Assembly (NCBI GenBank): GCA_943330455.2
Contig: CALQHT020000006.1
Location: 1 to 48,957, forward strand
From: Nitrosovibrio sp. Nv4
GTDB lineage: Bacteria; Pseudomonadota; Alphaproteobacteria; Acetobacterales; Acetobacteraceae
Direction: 5' to 3'
DNA: 48,957 nucleotides
Shown: positions 7,519 through 17,414 of the stretch, in pieces
Layout: each line of letters opens with the position of its first letter
How positions within the stretch are numbered: the stretch's first letter is position 1
Position numbers and translations under genes: made by a program
The notes under the pieces: model-generated
Database searches by the model: none
What the model was told of the DNA's origin: nothing
What the model saw: the letters and a program-made list of their open reading frames with translations, nothing else

Positions 7519-9681
7519 ATGGATTACGTCGAAGCCGGGGGCCTACGCGTCGCCAGCACTTTGCTCAATTTCGTCAATGATGAGGCGCTTCCCGGCACCG
7601 GCCTCTCCTCCACCGCCTTCTGGCAAGGTTTCGCCGCCATGCTCGGCGACCTGGCCCCGCGCTGCCAGGCGCTGATGGACAAGCGGGCCTCGCTACAGAA
7701 GCAGATCGACGCATGGCACCTGGCCAATCGCGGCAAGCCCATCGACCAGGGCGACTACCTGACCTTTCTGCGTGGCATCGGCTACCTGCAAGCCGAACCC
7801 GCCGATTTTGGCGTGGGCACCACCAAGGTCGATCCGGAAATCGCCGCCATGGCCGGTCCGCAGTTGGTCGTGCCGGTGACCAATGCACGCTACGCCCTGA
7901 ACGCCGCCAATGCCCGCTGGGGCAGCCTTTACGACGCCCTTTATGGCACCGATGCGATCCCGGAAGACGATGGCGCGACCCGCGCTGGTGGTTTCAACAA
8001 GATCCGCGGCGACCGGGTGATCGCCCGCGCCCGCGCGATCTTGGATGAGGCCGCGCCCCTCGCCACCGGCAGCCACGCCGATGCCACCTTCTACGCTCTG
8101 GAAGGCGGCGCACTGGTCGTGACCCTGGGCGGCGACCAAACCGGTTTGCGCGATCCCGCCCAATGCGTCGGGTATCGAGGCGCCACCGACGCGCCATCGG
8201 CGATCCTGCTGAAGCACAACGGCCTGCACATCGAGATCGTCATCGACCGCTCTCACCCGATCGGCAAGGACGATCCCGCCGGCGTGGCCGATCTGGTGCT
8301 GGAATCGGCGCTGACGACCATCCAGGATTGCGAGGACTCCATCGCGGCCGTCGATGCGGACGACAAGGTGCTCGCCTACCGCAACTGGCTGGGCCTGATG
8401 AACGGCACGTTGGAGGACACGTTCGAAAAATCCGGGCGGATGATGACCCGCAAGCTGAACGCCGATCGGCAATACACCAAGCCGGCCGGCGGGTCTCTGT
8501 GGCTGTCTGGACGCAGCGTCATGCTGATCCGCAATGTCGGGCATCATATGTATACGGATGCGGTGCTGGATGCGGCCGGGCGGGAAATCCCGGAAGGATT
8601 TCTGGACGCGGCCGTTACCTCCCTGATCGCGATGCACGACCTGAATGGCAAGGGACATATCAAGAACAGCCGAGCGGGTAGTGTTTATATTGTGAAGCCG
8701 AAGATGCATGGGGCGGAGGAGGTGGCGCTCACCAACGCCCTGTTCGCTCGCGTCGAGGACATCCTGGGCCTGGCTCGCAACACCCTGAAAATGGGCATCA
8801 TGGATGAGGAACGGCGGACCTCCGGCAATCTGAAGGCCTGCATCCATGCCGCGAAGGACCGGGTGGTATTCATCAACACCGGCTTCCTGGATCGCACGGG
8901 CGACGAGATGCACACCTCGATGGAAGCGGGGCCGATGATCCGCAAGAACGAGATGCGCAACACCGCCTGGATCAAGGCGTATGAGGATCAGAACGTCGAT
9001 ATCGGTCTGCAATGCGGGTTGCGCGGCCGCGCGCAGATCGGCAAGGGCATGTGGGCGGCGCCGGACCGGATGGCGGATATGCTGGTGCAGAAGATCGGCC
9101 ATCCGCGTGCCGGGGCGAACACCGCCTGGGTTCCCTCCCCGACCGCCGCGACGTTGCATGCGCTGCACTACCACCAGGTTTCGGTCGCCGATCGTCAGAC
9201 AGAGATTGCGTCGCGGGCTCGGGCGCCGATCGGCGATCTGCTGACCATTCCGGTGGCCGATAGGCCGAACTGGTCGCCGGACGATGTGCGCCAGGAGCTG
9301 GACAACAACTGCCAGGGCATTCTGGGGTATGTGGTGCGCTGGATCGACCAGGGGATCGGTTGCTCCAAGGTGCCGGACATTCACGATGTCGGGCTGATGG
9401 AGGATCGCGCGACGTTGCGGATATCCTCCCAGCACATCGCCAACTGGCTGCATCACGGCGTGGCTTCAGAAGCCGAGGTCATGGAGGCGATGCAACGCAT
9501 GGCGCGGGTGGTGGACCGGCAGAACGCGGGCGATGCGGCGTATCGACCGATGGCGCCAGCATTCGACGGCCCGGCATTCCAGGCGGCATGCGACCTGGTG
9601 TTCGACGGACGCAAGCAGCCGAACGGCTATACCGAGTTCGTGCTGCACCGCCGCCGGCGCGAAGCCAAAGCGGCGGGGTAA
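7519..9681 (+). CDS. glcB: Malate synthase G, 720 aa
   Basis: Condenses glyoxylate with acetyl-CoA to give malate, the second step of the glyoxylate bypass and of glycolate assimilation, in the cytoplasm. Its length nearly equals the E. coli enzyme (723). Characteristic blocks are MLIRNVGHH, with the arginine at residue 338 (matching the known catalytic Arg338), [28 protein letters not shown] and [20 protein letters not shown]. The aspartate of MEDRATLR is residue 629, matching the catalytic base D631 of E. coli. CAGGGAG lies nine bases before the ATG. No isocitrate lyase or glycolate oxidase gene is in the window. It probably has its own promoter downstream of the LacI-type gene, and a strong hairpin follows the stop. 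Confidence 0.97.
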   Translation: MDYVEAGGLRVASTLLNFVNDEALPGTGLSSTAFWQGFAAMLGDLAPRCQALMDKRASLQKQIDAWHLANRGKPIDQGDYLTFLRGIGYLQAEPADFGVGTTKVDPEIAAMAGPQLVVPVTNARYALNAANARWGSLYDALYGTDAIPEDDGATRAGGFNKIRGDRVIARARAILDEAAPLATGSHADATFYALEGGALVVTLGGDQTGLRDPAQCVGYRGATDAPSAILLKHNGLHIEIVIDRSHPIGKDDPAGVADLVLESALTTIQDCEDSIAAVDADDKVLAYRNWLGLMNGTLEDTFEKSGRMMTRKLNADRQYTKPAGGSLWLSGRSVMLIRNVGHHMYTDAVLDAAGREIPEGFLDAAVTSLIAMHDLNGKGHIKNSRAGSVYIVKPKMHGAEEVALTNALFARVEDILGLARNTLKMGIMDEERRTSGNLKACIHAAKDRVVFINTGFLDRTGDEMHTSMEAGPMIRKNEMRNTAWIKAYEDQNVDIGLQCGLRGRAQIGKGMWAAPDRMADMLVQKIGHPRAGANTAWVPSPTAATLHALHYHQVSVADRQTEIASRARAPIGDLLTIPVADRPNWSPDDVRQELDNNCQGILGYVVRWIDQGIGCSKVPDIHDVGLMEDRATLRISSQHIANWLHHGVASEAEVMEAMQRMARVVDRQNAGDAAYRPMAPAFDGPAFQAACDLVFDGRKQPNGYTEFVLHRRRREAKAAG

Positions 9682-9697
9682 CCTCTGGATCGACCGG

Positions 9698-9729
9698 GCG
9701 GCCGGTTTGGCGCAATGCCAACCGGCCGC
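9698..9729 (+). terminator. Hairpin after glcB, likely terminator
   Basis: GCGGCCGGTTTGGC pairs with GCCAACCGGCCGC (one bulged T) around a short loop, 17 bases after the glcB stop. It has no clear U-tract, so it could be an RNA-stabilising stem or an atypical terminator. Confidence 0.6.
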
Positions 9730-9822
9730 GCGGAGACCGACACGGGGCGCAGCGTTCCGCTTGCCGTGGCCCCCCAAGCAAGTGCAGGTTCATGCGCCAT
9801 CTCGGCCGGGAGCCACGCATCC

Positions 9823-10521
9823 ATGACCCTGACCACCTGCATTCGGCACGCCACGCTTGGCATCTTCCTGCTCTGCGCCATGCCCGGCCAGGCCGAAACC
9901 GTGCTTCGCCTGGGCGAGACCGCCACGGTCATGGTCACCCCCGACGAGCTCGCCACCACGATGCGGGTCGAGGCGTCGAGCGCGTCGGCCGCGGATGCCC
10001 AAAATCGCGTCAACACGGTCATGCGCGATGCCTTGGCCCTGGCTCGTCAGAACCCAGCCATCACCGTTTCGACGGGTGGATACAACGTCTGGCGCAGCGG
10101 CCCGACGCCGCAGGACCGGACGGAGCGCTGGCAGGCCACCCAGAGCCTGACCTTGACCAGCCTGGACGGCCCGCTGCTGCTCACCCTGGTTGGCGAATTG
10201 CAGAAGAAGGGCATGGTCACGAGTGGCCTGGGTTGGCGCTTGTCCCGCCAAACCCATCGCACCGCCTACAAGGAAGCCACAAAGCAGGCGTTGAGCGCAT
10301 TGCGGGGGCGAGCCGAGGAAGCGGCTGCCCTGCTCGAACTGCGGTTCGCCAGCTTCAAGGAAATCAGCATCGACAACACCGCGCCCACGCCGACCGCGCG
10401 CATGATGCCGGCGCCGATGGCCGCGTCGGCGATGGAGGCCGGTCCGCCGCCCAGCGTCGCGGCCGACGATGTGCCGGTCAGCGCCACCGCGCAGGCCGAC
10501 GCGATCCTGATGCCGCGCTGA
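9823..10521 (+). CDS. Secreted SIMPL-domain (DUF541) protein, 232 aa
   Basis: An exported protein with a SIMPL/DUF541 domain, a periplasmic fold found in BP26-like antigens and YggE-type proteins; no enzyme activity is established for the family. I chose the ATG at 9823 because it gives a clean signal peptide (MTLTTCIRHATLGIFLLCAM, cleavage after GQA) and has GGGAG upstream; a longer reading from 9715 would bury that signal. The mature part opens with LRLGETATVMVTPDELATTM and contains TVSTGGYNVW and a WQATQSLTL strand, typical of SIMPL repeats. The C-terminus is Pro/Ala-rich. The TPR-glycosyltransferase gene starts three bases after its stop, so the two are almost certainly co-transcribed. 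Confidence 0.85.
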   Translation: MTLTTCIRHATLGIFLLCAMPGQAETVLRLGETATVMVTPDELATTMRVEASSASAADAQNRVNTVMRDALALARQNPAITVSTGGYNVWRSGPTPQDRTERWQATQSLTLTSLDGPLLLTLVGELQKKGMVTSGLGWRLSRQTHRTAYKEATKQALSALRGRAEEAAALLELRFASFKEISIDNTAPTPTARMMPAPMAASAMEAGPPPSVAADDVPVSATAQADAILMPR

Positions 10522-10524
10522 GCG

Positions 10525-11832
10525 ATGTCCTGGTCCGGGAGCAATCGCAACTGGTCCGGCTCCGGTGTCCCCGGCGCCGTGCAAGGCGGGCCGGACACCG
10601 ACCGGGCCAAGGTCGTCGTATCGTTTGGCAATGCGGCCGCGCCATCCCCGCCCGCCGCGGTGCCGACGGGTTCCGAGGCCACCACGCTCGATACGCTGCG
10701 CACCCTGGCGCACCAGACCTATGCGCTCGGCGATCTACACCAAGCCCACGAAATCCAGCGCCGCGTCATCGCCGATGCCAAGGCGTTGGGTGTACGGGCC
10801 GCCGACGATTATCTGTTCCTGGGCCTGATGCTGTACGGCATGAAACGGCTCGATGATGGGATCGTCGCCTTGCGTGACGGTCTGTCCGTCGCGCCGGACA
10901 ACGCCGCCTTGCATGAAAATCTGGGCGTCTTCCTGCTTGGGGTCGGCGATATGGCTGGTTCGATCAGCGCCTGCGAGCGCGCGCTTGCCTGCGGTTCGGA
11001 CAGCCCGAACGTGCATGACTGTCTGGCCGACGCCTACAACCGGATCGGGCGGTTGGACCTGTCCGTGGAGTCGGGGCGAGCCGCCCTGGACGCGAAAGAT
11101 CGAAAATTCGGCTCGCGGGCGCCATTGGTCGGGATCCCCGACGGTCTGCCGCCGATGTTCAATACGCTGAACCCATCCGAAAACGTGATCGCCTACTGCC
11201 TTTGGGGCAATGAACCGCGCTATCAGGTGCCTCTGCTGGAAAATGCGCGGATCCAGCCGCATCTGTTCCCGGCGTGGTCGATCCGCGTCTACCACGATGC
11301 GACGGTGAACCAGTCCTATCTGGCCACGCTGGCCAGCCGCGGCGTGCAGTTGCGCGAAATGCGGCTGCCGGACGGCCAACCCGTCCATCGCAAATTGCTG
11401 TGGCGGTTCGACGTGGTGTCCGATCCTTCCGTGAAGCGATTTCTGTGTCGTGACGCCGATTCGCTGCTGACCGTGAAGGAGCGCGTGGCGGTCGATGCGT
11501 GGCTGCAATCGCGCTACTATTTCCACGCGATGCGGGATTGGTACTCGCACACCGATCTGCTGCTGGCCGGCATGTGGGGCGGGGTCGGCAACATCCTGCC
11601 CGACCTGCCCACCTTGTTGCAGGCCTACACCGCCTGGCGGATCGAAACCGACCATGTCGATCAGGACGTGCTGGCGGAAAGCGTCTGGGCGACGATCCGC
11701 GGCTCGGTCCTGATCCATGACAGCATCTTCGCCCCCTGCCTGGGCAGCGTGCCGTTCCCTCCGTTCGGTCAATTGCCGCCGGGGTTCCATATCGGTCAGA
11801 ACGCGTTCCTGCATTTCGCGCCAACACCCTGA
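10525..11832 (+). CDS. TPR protein with glycosyltransferase-like domain, 435 aa
   Basis: A two-part protein. Residues about 50-200 form tetratricopeptide repeats (for example YLFLGLMLYGMKRLDDGIVA and NVHDCLADAYNRIGRLD). Residues about 215-435 resemble a nucleotide-sugar transferase-like domain. The mark of that domain is FLCRDADSLLTVKERVAVDAWL (split: FLCRDADSLL, then TVKERVAVDAWL), where RDADS acts as a DxD-type motif, followed by FHAMRDWYSHTDLLLAGMWG. No signal peptide is visible. The ATG at 10525 follows the SIMPL gene by three bases, so translational coupling is likely. The first 45 residues are low-complexity Gly/Ser/Pro, and the true start could be slightly downstream. Acceptor and donor are unknown. 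Confidence 0.75.
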   Translation: MSWSGSNRNWSGSGVPGAVQGGPDTDRAKVVVSFGNAAAPSPPAAVPTGSEATTLDTLRTLAHQTYALGDLHQAHEIQRRVIADAKALGVRAADDYLFLGLMLYGMKRLDDGIVALRDGLSVAPDNAALHENLGVFLLGVGDMAGSISACERALACGSDSPNVHDCLADAYNRIGRLDLSVESGRAALDAKDRKFGSRAPLVGIPDGLPPMFNTLNPSENVIAYCLWGNEPRYQVPLLENARIQPHLFPAWSIRVYHDATVNQSYLATLASRGVQLREMRLPDGQPVHRKLLWRFDVVSDPSVKRFLCRDADSLLTVKERVAVDAWLQSRYYFHAMRDWYSHTDLLLAGMWGGVGNILPDLPTLLQAYTAWRIETDHVDQDVLAESVWATIRGSVLIHDSIFAPCLGSVPFPPFGQLPPGFHIGQNAFLHFAPTP

Positions 11833-11999
11833 GCGAACATCTTTGGCCCGCTCTGTGACCTCGGGTGCCCGGAGCGGCGTCACCGTCCAGCGTTCCCAGG
11901 GCTGACGACTACCACTCAGTGCCAGCAGATAACGCAACAAGAGCCATGAGAATTGCTGTTGGTTATCCCTTGAGGCCGCATTTCGTGTAGCGTGGCGCG

Positions 12000-12833
12000 A
12001 TGCATGTGCGAATCCTGCTCCTGGGCGGTCTGTTGGTGTCAGGCGTCGCCGCCACCGGGCTATCCGGTTGGTGGTGGCTGACATCGGAGCAGCCGTCATC
12101 CGAAACCGAGTTGCCAATACTGCCCACCCCGCCGCTGCCCTGGCGCATCAGCCAGGCGCCGGAATACGAATTGTGCCTGGCCACGCTGACCGAGGAGCCA
12201 TCCCAAGCCATCGCGCTGGCCGAGTCCTGGAAAGCCCGTGGCGGCGGCGATGCCGCGACGCATTGCGAGGCGCTCGCCCAGGTCGCCAGTGGCAACCCGT
12301 CGTCCGGCGCAACCCTGTTGGAAACCATCGCCCTCGGCCCCGCGACCGAGCCGACCGTGCGGGCGACGGCGCTCAGCCAGGCGGTCCAGGCACGCCTACT
12401 CGCCAAGCAACCCGCGCGAGCCCTGGAACTGGCGAGCGAAGCCCTTAGACTGACCCCCGCCAGCCCCGATCTTCTGATCCAACGTGCCACCGCCGCCAAG
12501 GCCCTCGGCCGGCGTGACCTGGCCATCGAGGACCTGACCAAGGCCCTGTCCCTCGACCCCACCCGGGCGGATATCCTGGTGCTGCGCGCCAGCGTTCTGC
12601 GCGCGCTGGGGCGCCTGGACCCCGCGGCGAAGGACCTGGAACAGGCGATATCGCTGGCCGCGGACGATCCGGAAATCCTGCTGGAACGCGGTATTTTGCG
12701 GCAAAGGATGGGAAACGTGACCGGCGCCCGCGCCGATTGGAACCGTATCCTGGAGCTCGATCCGGATAGCGAAGCTGCCGACCTTGCCGAACAGAACCTC
12801 GCTCTGCTGGAAGCAGGCCCGCCGCGACGTTGA
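12000..12833 (+). CDS. Membrane-anchored TPR protein, 277 aa
   Basis: The N-terminus has one hydrophobic helix (about residues 4-26, ending GWWWLT), which could be a signal anchor or an uncleaved signal peptide. A Pro-rich spacer follows, then helical repeats from about residue 55. The last four units (for example PDLLIQRATAAKALGRRDLA and ADILVLRASVLRALGRLD) are good TPR repeats, with the usual W/L-G-Y-A-P positions filled by L, A, G, A and P. It probably acts as a periplasm- or membrane-facing scaffold. The preceding 167-base gap and weak ribosome binding site suggest separate transcription from the TPR-glycosyltransferase gene. Partners are unknown. Confidence 0.75.
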   Translation: MHVRILLLGGLLVSGVAATGLSGWWWLTSEQPSSETELPILPTPPLPWRISQAPEYELCLATLTEEPSQAIALAESWKARGGGDAATHCEALAQVASGNPSSGATLLETIALGPATEPTVRATALSQAVQARLLAKQPARALELASEALRLTPASPDLLIQRATAAKALGRRDLAIEDLTKALSLDPTRADILVLRASVLRALGRLDPAAKDLEQAISLAADDPEILLERGILRQRMGNVTGARADWNRILELDPDSEAADLAEQNLALLEAGPPRR

Positions 12834-12902
12834 CAATCCGGCGACCGGGTGAGGCCGGGGCCGCTTCTGTCGTCGAAAACCCATGACATTGCGCATGGCG
12901 TG

Positions 12903-12932
12903 TTGCTTCGCGAACCGGAAAGCGACTAGATT
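12903..12932 (+). promoter_or_regulatory. Candidate sigma70-type promoter for the ABC importer operon
   Basis: TTGCTT (12903-12908) and TAGATT (12927-12932) are 18 bases apart, about 75 bases before the binding-protein ATG and in an otherwise G+C-rich spacer. Neither box is perfect; read by eye only. Confidence 0.3.
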
Positions 12933-13008
12933 CAGCGTTAACGAGACGATCACGTCCGCAAGAACGCCGCCCTGGAGTCCCGGAGCGAAGCGAGGAGGTT
13001 ACGCACGT

Positions 13009-14367
13009 ATGACAAGGAATATCCTGTCCAAACGGGACGCCACGCGACGCAAGCTATTGAAGTTCGGTGCAGCCGCGTCGGTGCTTCCCTGGGTCCATAT
13101 TCGTACCGCGGGCGCCGCTGGCAAATTGAACGTGTTCTTCTGGGATCATTGGGTCCCGGCGGGCAATGTCGCGATCAAACGACAAGTTGCCGCCTGGGCC
13201 GAGAAAAACAAGGTCGAGACGAATGTCGACCTGATTACCTCGGTCGGCCAGAAGACTCTGTTAACGATCAACGCCGAGGCACAGGCCCGTCGCGGCCACG
13301 ACCTGATCACCATTTCGAACTGGAACGTTCGCGATCACGCCGAAAAGCTGGAACCGGTTACCGCGGTCGTGAAACGGCTGGAGGGCCAATATGGTCCGGC
13401 GGACCGGGTGTCGAACTACCTCGGGAAATACAAGAACGAGTGGCTTGGCGTTCCTTCCAGTTGGGGCACCCAGAACAAGGGACCCGCGGCGCGCATCAGC
13501 ATGATGAAGGAATTCGCGGGCATCGACTTGGTGAAGATGTATCCTGCGGCCGACATGCCGGAGACCGCGGAAGCCAAAGGCTGGACGTTGGATGCCATGC
13601 TTAAGGCGGCGGAAGCCTGCTTCAAGGCGGGTAAGCCATTCGCCATCGGCCTCGGCACGACCGCCGACAACGTCGACACCGCCGGGTCCATCTTTGCTGC
13701 CTATGGCGCCGAACTGGTGGATGCCAATGGCAAGCTGGCCATCAAGTCGGATGCGGTTCGTCAGGCTCTGGAATATGCCACGCAACTCGTAAAATGGCTG
13801 CCGCCGGAAGCGCCGAGCTTCGATGATGCGTCGAATAATCGCGCGTTGATCTCGGGGCAGACGGCCTTGATCTGGAACCCTCCGTCGGCTTGGGCGGTGG
13901 CATTGCGCGACGCGCCGGCGGTGGCTGCCGATACCTGGCACTTCCCGGCGCCGATGGGACCGAAGGGCCGGTTCATGCCGCACAGCATGAACTTCTTCGG
14001 GATCTGGGAGTTCTCGCCGAACAAGAGTGCGGCCAAGGAATTGGCCGAACACCTGATGCAGGCGGAAAACGTGGACGAGCGGTCGGTCGCGGTGATGGGC
14101 TTCGATCTGCCCCCGTTCCAGAAAATGGCCGCGGCCAATGTGTGGGACAAGATCGGCCCGCCGGAAGGCACGGTCTATAACTACCCCGTCCGCAAGCAGC
14201 ACGACCAGGTTGAGCATCTGGCCATGATGCCGGCACCGCCGGAAATCGCCGTGCAGATGTATAACCGCGGCACGCTGCCCACGATGTTTGCGAAGATCAA
14301 GTCGGGCCAGACGATCCCACAAGTGATCGCCTGGGCGACGGAAGAAATCGAAGGCTTTCTGAGCTGA
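13009..14367 (+). CDS. ABC transporter substrate-binding protein (family 1), 452 aa
   Basis: The periplasmic receptor of a sugar-type ABC importer. The ATG at 13009 is preceded by GAGGAGG and gives a Tat-like signal (TRRKLLKFGAAASVLPW, cleavage near AGAAG). Mature motifs include LNVFFWDHW, DLITISNW and a C-terminal half with FFGIWEFSPNKSAA. At about 450 residues it has the size of family 1 (maltose/glycerol-3-phosphate type) receptors. It heads an operon with two permeases and an ATPase, all on the plus strand, and a hairpin after the stop probably sets its higher expression. The ligand cannot be told from sequence; the carboxyltransferase and CoA-transferase genes downstream hint at an organic acid or a sugar acid. 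Confidence 0.9.
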   Translation: MTRNILSKRDATRRKLLKFGAAASVLPWVHIRTAGAAGKLNVFFWDHWVPAGNVAIKRQVAAWAEKNKVETNVDLITSVGQKTLLTINAEAQARRGHDLITISNWNVRDHAEKLEPVTAVVKRLEGQYGPADRVSNYLGKYKNEWLGVPSSWGTQNKGPAARISMMKEFAGIDLVKMYPAADMPETAEAKGWTLDAMLKAAEACFKAGKPFAIGLGTTADNVDTAGSIFAAYGAELVDANGKLAIKSDAVRQALEYATQLVKWLPPEAPSFDDASNNRALISGQTALIWNPPSAWAVALRDAPAVAADTWHFPAPMGPKGRFMPHSMNFFGIWEFSPNKSAAKELAEHLMQAENVDERSVAVMGFDLPPFQKMAAANVWDKIGPPEGTVYNYPVRKQHDQVEHLAMMPAPPEIAVQMYNRGTLPTMFAKIKSGQTIPQVIAWATEEIEGFLS

Positions 14368-14373
14368 CCGGCC

Positions 14374-14415
14374 CCTGCCCTTCCGGTCCGATGCACACCG
14401 GGACGGAAGGGCAGG
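14374..14415 (+). terminator. Intra-operon hairpin between receptor and permease genes
   Basis: CCTGCCCTTCCG and CGGAAGGGCAGG form a perfect 12-bp stem with an 18-base loop, seven bases after the receptor stop and before the permease ribosome binding site. Hairpins at this place in importer operons commonly cause partial termination or protect the upstream mRNA, giving excess binding protein. Confidence 0.7.
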
Positions 14416-14450
14416 ACTACCGCGTCATCGTTTCCTGACGGAGACCCATC

Positions 14451-15407
14451 ATGGCAGACACGACCGGCGTTGCCGCTATCGGCATAGGCCAAGGCAGCGT
14501 CAATCCAGTGCCCCGACGCGTGGGCAGCCTGGCCAAACTCGGACGGCGAAAATCGGCGATCGCCGTCCTGTTATGTGTGCCGTTGATGGCCATTATCTTC
14601 GGCCTGAAGCTGTGGCCGACCTTGTACGGCATCTATCTCAGCATGCTGAACCGGAAGATGACCGAGTTCATCGGGCTCGATAACTTCATCTTCCTGCTGG
14701 GACGCAACACGTTCCAGATGGTGATGTTCCAGTCCTGCCTGTTCGCCATCAGCGCCGTTATCTTCAAGGCGACCTTGGGATTTGTCCTCGCGCATCTGAT
14801 GCACAACATCCATGGCCGCAACGAGCGCATGTGGCGCGGACTGTTGCTCGTCCCTTGGGTGATCCCGCTCTCGCTGTCGACCCTGACTTGGTGGTGGCTG
14901 CTCGATCCGTCCTATTCGGCGTTCAACTGGACGTTGGAATGGATGGGGTTCAGCAAGATCTCCTTCCTGGGGGAGGCATGGAACGCCCGGATCGTGGTGA
15001 TCCTTGTCAATACCTGGTTCGGTGCGCCGTTCTTCATGATCATGTATCTCGCCGCGTTGAAGTCGGTGCCGGAGCAACTGTATGAGGCCGCCTCGATCGA
15101 CGGTGCGAATGCGTTCCAGAAGCTGATCTACGTGACCTTGCCGATGATGCGGAACATCATTTCCATCACGGTCCTGTACAGCCTGATCGTCACCTTCGCC
15201 GACTTCGATATCGTCCGCATCCTGACCAACGGCGGTCCGCAGGATTCGACGCATCTGTTTGCGACCTATGCGTTCACCGTCGGTATCCAGTCCGGCAACA
15301 TTCCACGCGGCGCGGCCGTCAGCCTGTTCATGCTGCCGATCCTCGCCACCTTCGCCTTCCTGATCCTGCGCGGCGTGAACAAGCGGAACAAGGAGATCAA
15401 CTCGTGA
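14451..15407 (+). CDS. ABC transporter permease, MalF/UgpA type, 318 aa
   Basis: An inner-membrane channel subunit of the sugar-type importer. After about 40 soluble residues, a hydrophobic helix (IAVLLCVPLMAIIFGLKLW) and five more follow, giving the usual six. The conserved cytoplasmic EAA loop that contacts the ATPase reads YEAASIDGANAFQKLIYVTL (about residues 212-231). Further family features are PYS-like DPSYSAFNW and the tail PILATFAFLILRGVN. It overlaps the next permease by four bases (GTGA), showing translational coupling. It pairs with the 299-aa permease to form the pore. Confidence 0.93.
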   Translation: MADTTGVAAIGIGQGSVNPVPRRVGSLAKLGRRKSAIAVLLCVPLMAIIFGLKLWPTLYGIYLSMLNRKMTEFIGLDNFIFLLGRNTFQMVMFQSCLFAISAVIFKATLGFVLAHLMHNIHGRNERMWRGLLLVPWVIPLSLSTLTWWWLLDPSYSAFNWTLEWMGFSKISFLGEAWNARIVVILVNTWFGAPFFMIMYLAALKSVPEQLYEAASIDGANAFQKLIYVTLPMMRNIISITVLYSLIVTFADFDIVRILTNGGPQDSTHLFATYAFTVGIQSGNIPRGAAVSLFMLPILATFAFLILRGVNKRNKEINS

Positions 15408-16303
15408 GCGCCACAACGGCCGACAACGCGGCCCGGGCCCGTGCCTCCGCCAAATCCGGCAGCCTGACCCGTCAACGGCGATGGTCGCTGTGGGGCAGTT
15501 ACGCCGCGCTCACTGTCTTCGTGATCATGTTCCTGACCCCACCATTTTATATGGTCATGACCAGCCTGAAGACCTCGGCCGAGATTTCGGCCGAGAAGGG
15601 CAATCCCTGGCTGGTCCGGGACGCCACCTTGCAGAACTTCGTGGAGCTGGCCAGCAGTTCCAGTTTCCAACGCTTCTTCTTCAATTCCGCCTGGGTCACC
15701 GCCCTGGTCGTGATCATCAGCATGTCGATCGCGATCCTGGCCGCGTTCAGCCTGTCCCGCATGGGCTTCAAGGGCAGCCAGACGATCGCGACCGGTGTGT
15801 TCCTGACCTATCTGGTGCCGCCGTCACTGCTGTTCATTCCGCTGTTCCAGATCGTCGGCTGGCTTAACCTGATCGACAGCACCTGGGTTCTGGTGCTGCT
15901 GTTCCCGACATTGGCGGTGCCGTTTTGCACCTGGATCATGATCGGTTACTTCGGCTCGATCCCGAAGGAACTGGATGAGGCAGCGCTTATCGACGGGGCG
16001 GGCTATATGCAGATCCTGTTCCTGATCTTCATCCCGGTCGCCCTTCCGGGCATCATCGCCGCGACGATCTTTGCCTTCACAGTGGGATGGGGCGCGTTCC
16101 TCTACCCGCTCGCGTTCCTTTACAAGGGCGACCAGTTGGTTTTGACCGTCGGCATCGTGTCCGAACTGATCCGAGGCGACGTGTTCGCCTGGGGCAAGAT
16201 CATGGCCGCATGCGTCATCGGGGCGCTGCCACCCATCCTGATCTACACATTCCTCATGGACTACTACATCGCCGGGCTCACCGCTGGCGCCACCAAGGGA
16301 TAA
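15404..16303 (+). CDS. ABC transporter permease, MalG/UgpE type, 299 aa
   Basis: The second channel subunit of the sugar-type importer. The start is GTG at 15404, overlapping the previous stop by four bases. A basic N-terminal tail precedes helix 1 (YAALTVFVIMFLTPPFYMVM). The EAA loop is DEAALIDGAGYMQILFLIFI, followed by the typical PVALPGIIAATIFAFTVGWG. Length and six predicted helices match the MalG branch. The ATPase gene follows after six bases. Confidence 0.93.
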   Translation: MSATTADNAARARASAKSGSLTRQRRWSLWGSYAALTVFVIMFLTPPFYMVMTSLKTSAEISAEKGNPWLVRDATLQNFVELASSSSFQRFFFNSAWVTALVVIISMSIAILAAFSLSRMGFKGSQTIATGVFLTYLVPPSLLFIPLFQIVGWLNLIDSTWVLVLLFPTLAVPFCTWIMIGYFGSIPKELDEAALIDGAGYMQILFLIFIPVALPGIIAATIFAFTVGWGAFLYPLAFLYKGDQLVLTVGIVSELIRGDVFAWGKIMAACVIGALPPILIYTFLMDYYIAGLTAGATKG

Positions 16304-16309
16304 GCAAAA

Positions 16310-17407
16310 ATGGCCCAAGTTTCTCTTCGTAATATCGTTAAAGAATACGACGGCGGTGTCCAGGCGGTAAAAGGGATCGAGCTTGAGATCGCCGATCACG
16401 AGTTCGTCGTCCTGGTCGGCCCGTCGGGATGTGGCAAGTCCACCACGCTTCGCATGATCGCGGGCCTGGAAGAAATCAGCGGCGGCGAGATCTGGATCGA
16501 TGGCGATATCGTCAACGACGTGCCGCCGCGCGACCGCGACATCGCCATGGTGTTCCAGAACTACGCGCTGTATCCACATATGAGCGTGTTTGAGAACATG
16601 GCGTTCGGCCTGAAGCTGCGGAAATTCCCCAAGGACGAGATCAAGCGCCGGGTCGACGACGCCGCCCGCATGCTGGACATCACGCCGCTGCTGGATCGCA
16701 AGCCGCGCGCCCTGTCAGGCGGCCAGCGCCAGCGCGTTGCCATGGGACGCGCCATCGTGCGCAATCCAAAGGTCTTTTTGTTCGACGAACCGCTGTCGAA
16801 CCTGGACGCCAAGCTGCGCGTGCAGATGCGGACCGAGATCAAGAAGGTCCACCAACTCGTTCCCACCACGACAGTCTACGTGACGCATGATCAGGTGGAG
16901 GCGATGACGCTCGCCGATCGCGTCGTGGTGATGAATCACGGGATTATCGAGCAGGTTGGCGCGCCGCAGGAACTTTACCATCACCCGGCGACGCGGTTCG
17001 TGGCCGGCTTCATCGGCTCACCGGCGATGAATTTCCTGCCTGTCCGCGTGATCGATGAATCTGGCCTGAAGGTGCAGCTCGGCGATGGCACCAAACTGGC
17101 CGTGCCGCCCGCGCGTGTCGCGCGTTACAGCCCGCACACGGGCAAGACCATGACCCTGGGTATCCGGCCGGAGCATCTGACCGAGACCCATGCGACCGAG
17201 AAGCCGGGCGTGCAACTGATGCATGCTCCCGTCGATGTGGTGGAGCCGATGGGGATGGAAACCCTGGTGCATTTCTTTATCGAAACCGTCCCGGTTTGCG
17301 CCCGGGTCGATCCGTCCACGGTTGCTCGCCCTGGTGAACGGCTGCCATTGGCCGCGGATATGAACAACATGCACCTGATCGACGATCAGACGAACCTGGT
17401 CGTTTGA
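16310..17407 (+). CDS. ABC transporter ATP-binding subunit, UgpC/MalK type, 365 aa
   Basis: The ATPase that drives the importer. Walker [10 protein letters not shown] at 37-45, Q-loop in [13 protein letters not shown], signature LSGGQRQR at 135-142, Walker B VFLFDE at 155-160, D-loop SNLDAKLR and switch [14 protein letters not shown]. Residues from about 235 on form the TOBE/OB-type regulatory domain of carbohydrate importers ([20 protein letters not shown]). It is the last transporter gene of the operon, and a G+C-rich hairpin follows at once. MalK-like ATPases are often shared by several importers, so it may serve others as well. Confidence 0.95.
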   Translation: MAQVSLRNIVKEYDGGVQAVKGIELEIADHEFVVLVGPSGCGKSTTLRMIAGLEEISGGEIWIDGDIVNDVPPRDRDIAMVFQNYALYPHMSVFENMAFGLKLRKFPKDEIKRRVDDAARMLDITPLLDRKPRALSGGQRQRVAMGRAIVRNPKVFLFDEPLSNLDAKLRVQMRTEIKKVHQLVPTTTVYVTHDQVEAMTLADRVVVMNHGIIEQVGAPQELYHHPATRFVAGFIGSPAMNFLPVRVIDESGLKVQLGDGTKLAVPPARVARYSPHTGKTMTLGIRPEHLTETHATEKPGVQLMHAPVDVVEPMGMETLVHFFIETVPVCARVDPSTVARPGERLPLAADMNNMHLIDDQTNLVV

Positions 17408-17414
17408 TGGGCTA

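Noticed and set aside
7693-9456. Open frame of 587 codons opposite malate synthase G
   Set aside because: Antisense artefact of a strongly conserved enzyme gene.
9715-9822. Longer N-terminus for the SIMPL protein
   Set aside because: It would place 36 low-complexity residues before a well-formed signal peptide and overlaps the glcB hairpin.
10735-12117. Minus-strand frame of 460 codons across the TPR-glycosyltransferase gene
   Set aside because: Mostly antisense. The part in the 11833-11999 spacer looks slightly protein-like but has no start signal or recognisable family.
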